Part shown: piece by piece, positions 50,335-58,118 of the stretch
Layout: every line of letters begins with the position of its first letter
How positions within the stretch are numbered: the stretch's first letter is position 1
Assembly (NCBI RefSeq): GCF_003711205.1
Contig: NZ_CP031013.1
Location: 3,886,501 to 3,950,500, forward strand
Direction: 5' to 3'
Source of the DNA: Polaromonas sp. SP1
Lineage (GTDB): Bacteria; Pseudomonadota; Gammaproteobacteria; Burkholderiales; Burkholderiaceae_C
Length of the DNA: 64,000 nucleotides
Made by a program: the position numbers and the translations under genes
Notes under the pieces: model-generated
Seen by the model: the letters and a program-made list of their open reading frames with translations, nothing else
Told to the model about the DNA's origin: nothing
Databases searched by the model: none

Positions 50335-51429
50335 TTAAAGCAGCCGGCTCACGTAATCGCCAATCGCCAGCGAACTCGTCAGCCCCGGCGACTCAATGCC
50401 GAACAGGTTGACCAGCCCCGCCACGCCGTGATCACGCGGCCCCTGGATGAGGAAATCTTTGGCGGCCTCGTGCGGCGCCTGGATCTTGGGCCGCATGCCT
50501 GCGTAGCCCGGCATCAGCGCACCATCCGCCAGCCCTGGCCAGTACTTGCGCACCTCGGCGTAAAAGGCGTCGCCGCGCGCCGGGTCCACCACCAGGTCGT
50601 CAGGCGAGTCGACCCACTGCACATCGGGCCCGAACTTGGCCTGGCCGCCCAGGTCGATGGTGAGGTGCACGCCCAGGCCGGCGGCTTCAGGCACGGGGTA
50701 AATCAGGCGGCTGAAGGGCGAACGGCCGGGCAGCGTGAAGTAGTTGCCTTTGGCGTAATGGCTGGGCGGCACATGTTGTGCGGGCAGGCCGGCAAAGCGG
50801 CTGGCCAGTTGCTGAGCATGCAGCCCTGCAGCGTTGACAACCGTTTTGGCTTGCAGCTCCGTGCCGTCTTCTGCTACCAAATAGATAGCAGACTGTGCAC
50901 ACTCCGCCTGGGCTAGAGGCGAATTTAGCACTACAAGCCCGCCCGCGTTCTCCAGGTCGCCCTGCAGCGCCAGCATGAGACCGTGGCTGTCGACAATGCC
51001 GGTGCTGGGTGAATGCAACGCGGCCACGCATTCCAGCTGGGGCTCCATCGCCCGGGCCTCCTCGCGGGTCAGCAGCACCAGGTCCAACACGCCATTGGCG
51101 GCGGCTTTCTCGCGTATGCCTTGCAGCTGCGCGACTTGCTCGTCACTAGTCGCCACGATGAGCTTGCCGCAGCGCTGGTGGCCTATGCCGCGTTCGGCGC
51201 AGTAGTCGTACAGCAGGCCTTTGCCTTGCACGCACAGCCTGGCTTTGAGCGAGCCTTGCGGGTAATAGATGCCGGCGTGAATCACTTCACTGTTGCGCGA
51301 GCTGGTGCCGGTGCCTATGGCGTCTGCCGCTTCCAGCACCATCACCTCCCGGCCATGCAGGGCCAGCGCGCGCGCCACGGCCAGGCCCACCACGCCCGCG
51401 CCAATCACCACGCAGTCGACCTGGTCCAT
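50335..51429 (-). CDS. FAD-dependent oxidoreductase, LhgO-like
   Basis: 364 residues of the DAO family: [20 protein letters not shown] at the N-terminus, [20 protein letters not shown] (diagnostic of the L-2-hydroxyglutarate oxidase group), [15 protein letters not shown] and the C-terminal [19 protein letters not shown]. It probably oxidises a 2-hydroxy acid such as L-2-hydroxyglutarate, with quinone as acceptor; the substrate is inferred from the family. A family A repeat encodes about residues 166-184 ([16 protein letters not shown]). Shares one base with the upstream deacetylase gene. Confidence 0.85.
   Translation of the reverse strand: MDQVDCVVIGAGVVGLAVARALALHGREVMVLEAADAIGTGTSSRNSEVIHAGIYYPQGSLKARLCVQGKGLLYDYCAERGIGHQRCGKLIVATSDEQVAQLQGIREKAAANGVLDLVLLTREEARAMEPQLECVAALHSPSTGIVDSHGLMLALQGDLENAGGLVVLNSPLAQAECAQSAIYLVAEDGTELQAKTVVNAAGLHAQQLASRFAGLPAQHVPPSHYAKGNYFTLPGRSPFSRLIYPVPEAAGLGVHLTIDLGGQAKFGPDVQWVDSPDDLVVDPARGDAFYAEVRKYWPGLADGALMPGYAGMRPKIQAPHEAAKDFLIQGPRDHGVAGLVNLFGIESPGLTSSLAIGDYVSRLL
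50873..50928 (+). repeat. Family A repeat inside the lhgO-like gene
   Basis: GCTACCAAATAGATAGCAGA ... CCGCCTGGGCTAGAGGC then GAATTTA. Antisense to the gene, same phase and nearly the same translation as the SpoU methylase copy. Confidence 0.85.
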
Positions 51430-52469
51430 CAGCGGCCTTCAAACCCTTCAATGACATTGACGGCATTGGTGCCCAGCTCGGCGGCGGCATAACCGCCTTC
51501 CAACACGAACACGGTGGGCAGGCCCAGCTTGCCCAGGCGCTCGCCCAGGCGGATGAAGTCCACCGGCTGCAGCGCGAATTTGGAGATCGGGTCTTCGGCA
51601 AAGGTGTCCAGTCCCAGCGACACGACGAGTGCGTCGGCGCGATAGCTGGCGATGCGCTTGCAGGCGGTTTCAAGCGCGTCGAACCAGCGAGGCACGGTGC
51701 AGCCGGCCGCCAGCGGCAGGTTGAGGTTAAAACCTGCGCCCTCCCCCTCCCCGGTCTCATCGGCATGGCCCAGGTAGAACGGGTACTCGGTCATCGGGTC
51801 GCCGTGCAGGCTCACAAACAACACGTCTGAACGGCGGTAAAAAATGCTTTGCGTGCCGTTGCCGTGGTGGTAATCCACATCGAGCACGGCCACACGCGCC
51901 GCGCCGCCGTCGCGCAGCGCCTGAGCGGCCACCGCAGCGTTATTCAGAAAGCAATAACCGCCCATGAAGTCGGGCCCCGCATGGTGGCCGGGCGGGCGGC
52001 TGCAGCAGAACACGGCACGCTCGCTTTTGCCAGCCAGCAAAGCAGCAGCGCTGGCAGCGGCGTCGGCGCCGGCCTTGGCGGCCTGCCAGGTGCCGGCCGA
52101 CAGCGGTGAGCCGTTGTCCATCGAATACAAGCCCAGCCGCGCGGTGAAGTTGACGGGCTCCACGTCGCTGCGCAGGGTGCGCACCGGCCATACCGACGGG
52201 AAAGGCTGGCGCTGTTCGTTGCCGGCTTCGAGCGCGGCCCAGTCGCGCCAGGCGTGCTCCAGGAACGCGAGGTAGCGGGCGGTGTGCACTTTGGCCAGCA
52301 CCGCGCGGCTGTCTGCGTGCGGCGTGCGCAGCAGGTGGCCGCGTTCGGTGAGGCGGGTTTTGACGAACTCGGCGCGGGCCGGGGTTTCAAAACACGGCAC
52401 GCGGTCACCGCGGAAAAATTCGTACTGCGGGGCGTGGGCGTGGTGGCTGTCGCTGAAGAAGGTGAGCAT
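51429..52469 (-). CDS. Histone-deacetylase-family enzyme, acetylpolyamine deacetylase-like
   Basis: 346 residues of the arginase/deacetylase fold. Active-site pair H162-H163 ([20 protein letters not shown]), zinc ligands D199 and H201 ([13 protein letters not shown]) and the third Asp in [12 protein letters not shown]. The segments [12 protein letters not shown] and [20 protein letters not shown] match acetylpolyamine aminohydrolase (AphA) rather than acetoin-utilisation AcuC. Likely role: removes acetyl groups from acetylated polyamines. Forms a minus-strand pair with the LhgO-like oxidase. Confidence 0.88.
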   Translation of the reverse strand: MLTFFSDSHHAHAPQYEFFRGDRVPCFETPARAEFVKTRLTERGHLLRTPHADSRAVLAKVHTARYLAFLEHAWRDWAALEAGNEQRQPFPSVWPVRTLRSDVEPVNFTARLGLYSMDNGSPLSAGTWQAAKAGADAAASAAALLAGKSERAVFCCSRPPGHHAGPDFMGGYCFLNNAAVAAQALRDGGAARVAVLDVDYHHGNGTQSIFYRRSDVLFVSLHGDPMTEYPFYLGHADETGEGEGAGFNLNLPLAAGCTVPRWFDALETACKRIASYRADALVVSLGLDTFAEDPISKFALQPVDFIRLGERLGKLGLPTVFVLEGGYAAAELGTNAVNVIEGFEGR

Positions 52470-52481
52470 GGCGGCGGGGAA

Positions 52482-53327
52482 TCAAAGCGTGCGTGGATCG
52501 GTTTTCAGCAGCATCCCAACCAGGGAACGCAGCGAGGCCTTGAGCGATTCCGCGCCCGGCGTCAGCGCCAGCGTGGTTTCGTCCATGTAGAGCTTGCGGT
52601 TGATTTCGAGCTGGATGCTGTGGCGCTGCCCGGCCGGGTTGCTGTAGCGGCGAACCAGCTCGACGCCTTTGTAAGGATGGTTGTAGGCCACGCTGTAGCC
52701 GCGCGCCTTCAGATGTCCGGACACCCGCATGGACAGCGCCACGCTGGCCGTCGTGCCTTCGCGGTCGCCCACCACAAAGTCGGCGTGTTTTTCCCCCGGA
52801 AAGTCCGTCGCGCTGGCAGAGGCCACCGCCGGCATCGAATGGCAGTTGATGTGGATGCTGTAGCCGTGCTGCCTGTGGGCGCTGTCAATGGCGTCGGCCA
52901 CGGCGGCGTGATACGGCTTCCAGCATTGCTCGATGCGCGCCTGGATTTCGGCCACGCCCAATTGCCGGTCGTAAAGCGGCACGCCCTCGTCGGTCGTGCG
53001 CCAGATCAGGCCCTTGCCCAGGCGGACTTTGGACATGATCCTGGGGTCGGTCTCCACCGGCCCGGGCCAGGGTGCGTCCAGCAGGGTGACGTCCATCTCG
53101 GTGGTGTTGCGGTTGGCGTCCAGGTAGCTGCGGGGAAAGTGCGCCTCTATCCAGTGCACGCCCATGGCGGGGGCAAAGTCGTAGAGCTTTTCGACGTGCG
53201 TGTCTTCGGCGCTGCGCAGCACGGCCAGCGCGCAGGCGTGCCTGAAATCTTCCGGGTAAGCCGTGCCGCTGTGGGGCGAATCCAGCACCAGCGGCGTGCT
53301 TCCGGGCAGGTAGGTAATGAAGGGCAT
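52482..53327 (-). CDS. N-formylglutamate amidohydrolase family protein
   Basis: 281 residues of the HutG/N-formylglutamate deformylase family: PLVLDSPHSGTAYPEDF, ARSYLDANR-like FPRSYLDANRNTTEMD, INCHSMPAVAS (metal His) and YNHPYKGVELVRRY. It would release formate and glutamate from N-formylglutamate in histidine degradation, but no other hut gene is in the window, so a related amide substrate is possible. It lies 12 bp upstream of the deacetylase on the same strand, suggesting one three-gene unit. Confidence 0.85.
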   Translation of the reverse strand: MPFITYLPGSTPLVLDSPHSGTAYPEDFRHACALAVLRSAEDTHVEKLYDFAPAMGVHWIEAHFPRSYLDANRNTTEMDVTLLDAPWPGPVETDPRIMSKVRLGKGLIWRTTDEGVPLYDRQLGVAEIQARIEQCWKPYHAAVADAIDSAHRQHGYSIHINCHSMPAVASASATDFPGEKHADFVVGDREGTTASVALSMRVSGHLKARGYSVAYNHPYKGVELVRRYSNPAGQRHSIQLEINRKLYMDETTLALTPGAESLKASLRSLVGMLLKTDPRTL

Positions 53328-53558
53328 GGCTTGACTTTAGCAGCAGGCGCCGCGCACACGCGTCTGCGAAAAAGCCGGGTTTTGCGCGGTTCTGCGGGGT
53401 CGGCAGCCGCCCGCGAACTTCCGCTTGTCCTACAGGCATTTAACGGTTGCACCCACAAGCGCGCACCGGCCTTGCCCCTAAATTTCATGACGCAAGCCAA
53501 ACACCGCGCCGGCTTTTTCCGGCGTGACAAGCAAATTCATCATTGAAGGAAAAACACC

Positions 53559-54176
53559 ATGCGATCTTTGACCCGGACTTTTACCGCAACCCTGCTGGCA
53601 GCCGCCGCCATGGCAGCCGCCACCGGCGTGCAGGCACAAAGCACCAACGCCGGCGCCTCGGCCAACACCAACTACTCGTTTTACGCCCCCGGCTCGCGCT
53701 ACTTCGGGCTCAACGTCGGCAAGTCGGACTTCTCGCTGCCCAATGGCGTGGGCGCTTTCCCTTCCGACAACAAGGACACCTCGTACAACATCTACGGCGG
53801 CAGCTACTTCAACAACAACTTCGGCCTTGAGCTGGGCTACACCGACTTCGGCAAGATCACCCGCGGCGGCGGCCAGACAGAAGCCGAAGGCATCAACCTG
53901 AGCCTGGTCGGACGCCTGCCGCTGAGCAACTCCTTCAACCTGTTGGGCAAACTGGGCACGACTTACGGCCGCACCCGCGTGTCGGCTTCACCGGCTTCGG
54001 GCCTGGCCTCTGGCACGGAAAGCGATTGGGGCGTGTCGTACGGCATCGGCGCCGAATGGGCATTTACCCCTGCGCTGTCGGCCGTGGTCCAGTGGGACGA
54101 GCACAACATGAAGTTTGTCGGCACCGGCAAGGAGCGCATCAGCACCACCAGCCTGGGCCTGCGCTACCGCTTCTAA
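53559..54176 (+). CDS. Outer-membrane beta-barrel protein, OmpA/OmpW-like
   Basis: 205 residues with a signal peptide (about 1-26, cleavage after VQAQ) and alternating amphipathic strands ending in the outer-membrane signal RYRF. Segments NNFGLELGYTDFGKITRGGG and WGVSYGIGAEWAFTPALSAV fit an eight-stranded porin-like barrel (OmpA N-terminal domain/OMP_b-brl family). No peptidoglycan-binding domain. GAAGGA precedes the ATG. Function unknown; possibly structural or for small hydrophobic compounds. Confidence 0.8.
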   Translation: MRSLTRTFTATLLAAAAMAAATGVQAQSTNAGASANTNYSFYAPGSRYFGLNVGKSDFSLPNGVGAFPSDNKDTSYNIYGGSYFNNNFGLELGYTDFGKITRGGGQTEAEGINLSLVGRLPLSNSFNLLGKLGTTYGRTRVSASPASGLASGTESDWGVSYGIGAEWAFTPALSAVVQWDEHNMKFVGTGKERISTTSLGLRYRF

Positions 54177-54197
54177 GCCTCCCGGCTTGAGCCCCCG

Positions 54198-54229
54198 AGC
54201 CCGCACGCCCCACAGGCTGCGGGCTTTTT
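54198..54229 (+). terminator. Terminator after the outer-membrane barrel gene
   Basis: AGCCCGCA / TGCGGGCT stem with a loop of about 11 nt followed by TTTTT. Confidence 0.8.
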
Positions 54230-54274
54230 GCTGGCCATTTGCTGGCCCTTCGCTGGTCATTTGTTGGCCGTTTT

Positions 54275-54337
54275 GCTATCAATTAGATAGATTCATGCCT
54301 ATGGCACGCCTGGGCTGGAGCCTGTTTTTACTCATAA
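54275..54337 (+). repeat. Family A repeat at the 3' end of the lysR gene
   Basis: GCTATCAATTAGATAGATTC ... GGCACGCCTGGGCTGGAGCC then TGTTTTTACTCATAAT. The right edge supplies the TGA stop of the minus-strand lysR gene (the TCA in CTCATAA). Its T-rich end matches TTTTACTTATAA of the copy at 36709. Confidence 0.85.
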
Positions 54338-55234
54338 TCCCGGCGGCGCAGCGGACTCGGCGGGCGTTGCCGCCGGTGCCAGCATTTCCTGCAGCAGCCA
54401 CGTGCCGGCCCGGCCCAGCGGGCGCTGGCGCGACCAGACGGCGTCCACCGGCACGCGCCGCGGCCAGCCCCGTGCGTGCAGCTCCGCCAGCTTGCCGGTG
54501 GCAAAGCGCGTGACCATCCAGCGCGGGATGGCGGCCCAGCCAAAGCCGAGCACCGCCATTTCCATCAGCATGAGGTAGCTGGGCGCCGACCAGGCGCGGC
54601 GCGACTGCGCAGCGCCCTGCTCCGTCTCTATATAGGTGTCCAGCCGCAGCTCCCTGAAGTTGGCGAGCACCTCGGGTGTGATGTCTTTCATGCCGGCCAG
54701 CGGATGGGCGGTGGCCACAAACAGCGTGATCTCCGACTGCTCGGCAATGGTGGCAAAGCCGACGTCGGGCGGGTAGGCGTTTTGCGCCGCCACCACGCCG
54801 ATGTGCGCCCGCCCCGTCTGCACCAGCGACACCAGGTCGCCATGCTCGGCAATCAGGCACTCAAACTCCAGGTCGGGAAAGCGGTTTTCAAAGGCCAGCA
54901 GCATCTCTTCAAAGCGGTCGGACTGGTAGGTGTCCGACCAGACCACGCTGAGTTTGGACTCCATGCCGCCGCCCAGCTGGCTGGCGGCGCGGTCCATCCG
55001 GTCGCTGGCGGCCAGGATCTCCTGCACCTTGCCCAGCATGACCCGGCCGTGCTCCGTGAGCGCCGGTTTGCGGCTGCTGCGGTCAAACAGCGTGATGCCC
55101 AGGTCGATTTCCAGGTTGGCGATGGCGCTGCTCACCGTCGACTGGCTTTTGCCCAGCTTGCGCGCTGCGGCTGAAAACGAGCCCAGCGTGGCGGCTTCGG
55201 CAAAGGCGGTCAGGGCTTCTGGTGAGTGGCGCAT
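54332..55234 (-). CDS. LysR-family regulator, AceR-like by context
   Basis: 300 residues: N-terminal winged helix-turn-helix (about 3-62, ALTAFAEAATLGSFSAAARK, LGKSQSTVSSAIANLEIDLG) and a periplasmic-binding-like effector domain (about 90-290). It is divergent from a PACE-family exporter gene, the arrangement of Acinetobacter aceR-aceI, where the LysR protein senses chlorhexidine or polyamines and activates the pump. Assignment to that role rests on context. Its stop codon lies at the edge of a family A repeat. Confidence 0.88.
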   Translation of the reverse strand: MRHSPEALTAFAEAATLGSFSAAARKLGKSQSTVSSAIANLEIDLGITLFDRSSRKPALTEHGRVMLGKVQEILAASDRMDRAASQLGGGMESKLSVVWSDTYQSDRFEEMLLAFENRFPDLEFECLIAEHGDLVSLVQTGRAHIGVVAAQNAYPPDVGFATIAEQSEITLFVATAHPLAGMKDITPEVLANFRELRLDTYIETEQGAAQSRRAWSAPSYLMLMEMAVLGFGWAAIPRWMVTRFATGKLAELHARGWPRRVPVDAVWSRQRPLGRAGTWLLQEMLAPAATPAESAAPPGL

Positions 55235-55248
55235 GGTGGTTTTTTAGG

Positions 55249-55299
55249 TTATCCATCTGTTTTTACGATGGTTATTGATTTTAATGTATTCGAAATAAC
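55249..55299. promoter_or_regulatory. Candidate LysR operator in the divergent intergenic region
   Basis: Two inverted repeats in an AT-rich stretch: TTATCCATC ... GATGGTTAT (55249-55275) and GTTATT ... AATAAC (55271-55299). They sit between the lysR start and the exporter start, where LysR proteins bind T-N11-A-type sites. Confidence 0.45.
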
Positions 55300-55385
55300 G
55301 ATGAAAATACCCGCATGGCTACCAGGCACCCGTGCTTTTGCACGCTGCTGATGGGGCCCCAATCAGTCAGAAAGTGAAGTGCATC

Positions 55386-55865
55386 GTGAGTCTGCAGAAA
55401 TCCCTCAAAGAACGCTTTTTCCACGCCCTCGGGTTTGAAGTCCTGGCCATCGCCATCTGCGCGCCGCTAGGCGCCTGGCTGCTGGGTTATTCGCTCGCGC
55501 ACATGGGCCTGCTGACCCTGATGGTCTCGCTCATGGCCATGGCCTGGAACATGGTCTTCAACGCCATCTTCGACCGGGCACAGCGCCGCATGGGCTTTCA
55601 GCGCACGCTGGGTGCGCGGGCCGTCCACGCAGTGCTGTTTGAAATCGGCCTGATCATCGCCGTGGTCCCGCTGGCCGCCTGGTGGCTGGACATTGGCCTC
55701 TGGGAAGCCTTTGTGCTGGACATCGCCATCGTGCTGTTTTTCCTGCCCTACACCTTCGGCTTTAACTGGGCCTACGACCACATCCGTGCCAAAGTTGTCG
55801 CCCGCCATCGCCGGCTGGCGCAGAAACACAAAGAAAAACAGAAGGCCTGCGCTTCAGCGGCCTGA
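55386..55865 (+). CDS. PACE-family membrane exporter
   Basis: 159 residues from the GTG at 55386 (VSLQKSLKERFFHALGFEVL), chosen because the bacterial-transmembrane-pair domain starts here in homologues; a GTG at 55332 would add 18 unrelated residues. Four membrane helices in two tandem BTP domains (about 10-75 and 85-145). Signatures: ALGFEVLAIAICAPLGAWLL, AMAWNMVFNAIFDRAQ and LPYTFGFNWAYDHI. PACE proteins such as AceI are proton-coupled exporters of chlorhexidine and short-chain diamines. Near an acetylpolyamine deacetylase-like gene, a polyamine connection is conceivable. Confidence 0.88.
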   Translation: MSLQKSLKERFFHALGFEVLAIAICAPLGAWLLGYSLAHMGLLTLMVSLMAMAWNMVFNAIFDRAQRRMGFQRTLGARAVHAVLFEIGLIIAVVPLAAWWLDIGLWEAFVLDIAIVLFFLPYTFGFNWAYDHIRAKVVARHRRLAQKHKEKQKACASAA

Positions 55866-55903
55866 ACGCCGGGCGGCCTGGACCGCCCACGCGCCCCGCT
55901 TCA

Positions 55904-56620
55904 TCACTTCATCTGCACGGAGCCCGACACGCTGACCTGGACGGTGCTCTTGCCGGCTTCCACCGGCACCGAGGAGTCGGCCATTTCGGACTTGGCCGCC
56001 ATCGCCATCATGCGGGGGCGCGGCGGAAAGCTCTGGTCGTTGGCATTGATGGAGACTTCGCGCAGCGAGTAGTTGGCAAAACCAAAGCTGCGGGCCACCT
56101 CAGCGGCTTTGGCCTTGAAACGCTCGATCGCCTGGGCCTGGGCTTCGCCCTCGACTTTGGCGCGCTGCTCGCGGCTCAGGGCAAAACTCACATTGCCCAT
56201 GGTCAGCGTCTGGATCTTGCCGGCCGTGCTGGTGATGCGCGGGAAGTCCTTGCCTTCCAGCACCAGTTCGGTCGAGCCCTGCCAGCCGTTGATCTTGCCG
56301 TCCTTGCCGTAGCGCGGGTACAGGCTGAAGTTGCCGGTGCGCACATCCATCTGGCCGGGAACGGCCGCCTGCTTGGCCAGGGCCAGCGCAGTATCAAGCG
56401 CCTGTTTGAGCTGGGTTTGCACGACGCCCGCGTCGGTGCCGTCACGCGTGGTGTTCAGCGAGATCGACAGCAGGTCCTGCTGTACTTCTACGGAGCCGGT
56501 GGTCGAGATCTGGGCCACGTTTTGCAGGGGCTCATGGTGCATGGTCTGGGCCATCACGCCGGAGGCCATGGCGGCGCCCGCCAGCAGGACACAGGCAGCT
56601 ATCGATTTGGAAGTTCGCAT
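55904..56620 (-). CDS. SIMPL (DUF541) domain periplasmic protein
   Basis: 238 residues with a signal peptide (about 1-24, VMAQT) and one SIMPL domain (about 35-235): ISTTGSVEVQQDLLSISLNT, AIERFKAKAAEVARSFGFAN and LREVSINAND. The family is periplasmic or envelope-associated; E. coli YggE lowers oxidative stress, but the mechanism is unknown. Monocistronic as far as seen. Confidence 0.88.
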   Translation of the reverse strand: MRTSKSIAACVLLAGAAMASGVMAQTMHHEPLQNVAQISTTGSVEVQQDLLSISLNTTRDGTDAGVVQTQLKQALDTALALAKQAAVPGQMDVRTGNFSLYPRYGKDGKINGWQGSTELVLEGKDFPRITSTAGKIQTLTMGNVSFALSREQRAKVEGEAQAQAIERFKAKAAEVARSFGFANYSLREVSINANDQSFPPRPRMMAMAAKSEMADSSVPVEAGKSTVQVSVSGSVQMK

Positions 56621-57017
56621 TGGGATTTACCTTTCGGGTGGTTGATCTTGTCTTGGCCATGGTGGCGGCCGGGAAAGGAATGAAACGAAGGAGCGCGCAA
56701 AAAGGGGTTAAAACAGGGCAAAAAATTTTGCCCTTTGCAAGGGTGTCGCCGCTCCCGGTGTGCCGGCAGCCCGCACAAGCCGCCGAGTCTCGCCGTCATG
56801 GACCAGCGGCCGAATGAGCGGCCGCTGGTGCTTATGCAGCACGGGGCAGCAATTTTCACACGGCCTTTTTCGGATGGGTGTAGGAGGATTTCCACAATCA
56901 AATCCTGCGTATGCACGCTGCCGCAACTTATGTAACAGTGTGTCAAAGTGACTGAAAAATGAGACATCTCGTGTTTTCAGCCTTCAAAATGGCTCTGTTA
57001 CAAATTACCAGACGACT
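56621..57017. other. Intergenic region between SIMPL gene and ompR with inverted repeats
   Basis: 397 bp without a convincing gene. It holds two strong inverted repeats: AGGGCAAAA/TTTTGCCCT at 56715-56734 and ACCAGCGGCCG/CGGCCGCTGGT at 56802-56829 (11-base perfect arms, 6-nt loop). The segment 56930-57010 is AT-rich and probably carries the ompR promoter. Small open frames here have no support. Confidence 0.5.
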
Positions 57018-57755
57018 ATGACTCAAGCTCAACCTAACGCCCGCGCCGACAAAATCCTGATCCTTGACGACGATGCCCGCATCCGTGACCTGCTGCGCCG
57101 CTACCTCGCCCAGGAGGGTTTTGAAGTCATCCTCGCCGAAGACAGCAAGGCACTGAACCGCATCATGCTGCGCGACGCCGTCGACCTGATCGTGCTGGAT
57201 CTGATGATGCCCGGCGAAGACGGCCTGTCCATCTGCCGCCGGTTGCGCGCCGCCAACGACCGCACGCCCATCATCATGCTCACCGCCAAAGGCGAGGACG
57301 TGGACCGCATCGTCGGCCTGGAAGTCGGCGCCGACGATTACCTGGCCAAACCCTTCAACCCGCGCGAGTTGCTGGCCCGCATCCATGCCGTGCTGCGCCG
57401 CCGCCCGACCGCCGAAGTGCCCGGCGCGCCGTCCAGCGACCAGGAAGTCATCACCTTCGGCCCCTTCTCGTTCGACATGGGCCTGCGCACCCTGCACAAG
57501 AACGGCGAAGAACTGCCGCTGACCACCGGCGAATTCGCCATGCTGAAAACCCTCGTGCGCCACCCGCGCCAGCCGCTGTCGCGCGAAAAGCTGGCCCAGC
57601 TGGCACGCGGACGCGAGTTCGAGCCCTTTGACCGCAGCCTGGACGTACAGGTCTCGCGCCTGCGCAAGCTGATCGAGGTCGACGCGGCTGTGCCCCGCTA
57701 CATCCAGACCGTCTGGGGCATTGGCTACGTGTTTGTGCCGGATGGCACTAACTGA
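57018..57755 (+). CDS. ompR: OmpR-type response regulator
   Basis: 245 residues: receiver (about 12-125) with acidic DDD near the start, phospho-acceptor D61 (IVLDLMMPGEDGL), Thr in MLTAKGEDVDRI and KPF; then a winged-helix DNA-binding domain (about 145-240, LTTGEFAMLKTLVRHPRQPL ... VSRLRKLIEVD, TVWGIGYVFVPD). It closely follows the OmpR pattern and has an EnvZ-type kinase downstream, though the two are separated by 363 bp containing two family B repeats. Confidence 0.92.
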   Translation: MTQAQPNARADKILILDDDARIRDLLRRYLAQEGFEVILAEDSKALNRIMLRDAVDLIVLDLMMPGEDGLSICRRLRAANDRTPIIMLTAKGEDVDRIVGLEVGADDYLAKPFNPRELLARIHAVLRRRPTAEVPGAPSSDQEVITFGPFSFDMGLRTLHKNGEELPLTTGEFAMLKTLVRHPRQPLSREKLAQLARGREFEPFDRSLDVQVSRLRKLIEVDAAVPRYIQTVWGIGYVFVPDGTN

Positions 57756-57850
57756 CCCCCACGCTTTTCACTTCGCCTTCGGCTTCGTGTAATGCGCTGC
57801 CCCCCGAGGGGGCCGCCCGCCCTGCGGCCCGGCAAAGCCGGTTCCGCGGC
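57756..57850 (+). repeat. Family B repeat, first unit between ompR and envZ
   Basis: CCCCCACGCTTTTCACTTCG ... CCCCCCGAGGGGGCC ... GCCCGGCAAAGCCGG ... TTCCGCGGC, starting directly at the ompR stop codon. The left part differs from the common form and resembles the variant in the alpha/beta hydrolase gene. Confidence 0.88.
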
Positions 57851-57857
57851 GGAACTA

Positions 57858-57963
57858 GCCCCCACGGTCGCTCACTTCGTGTAGCTCCCTGCCCCCCGAG
57901 GGGGCCGCCCGCCCTGCGGCCCGGCAAAGCCGGTTCCGCGGCTCATGCTGGGTTTAAGAATTC
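57858..57963 (+). repeat. Family B repeat, second unit with TTAAGAATTC end
   Basis: Same as the unit at 19875-19980 apart from scattered changes, including the right extension GGCTCATGCTGGGTTTAAGAATTC. The remaining 155 bp up to envZ show no recognisable feature. Confidence 0.9.
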
Positions 57964-58118
57964 TTTGGGCGCGACCAGCGGAAGCGCTTGTTTTTACCGC
58001 GGCTTCATGCCACCTGACGTGCGTCTGCAACAGGCGGCAACAGCTTGCCCGCCGTCGCGCAGGCGTATCGTGCTAACGTCCATAATCACCCGCGCTTACC
58101 GCACGCAACTGACTTTCC

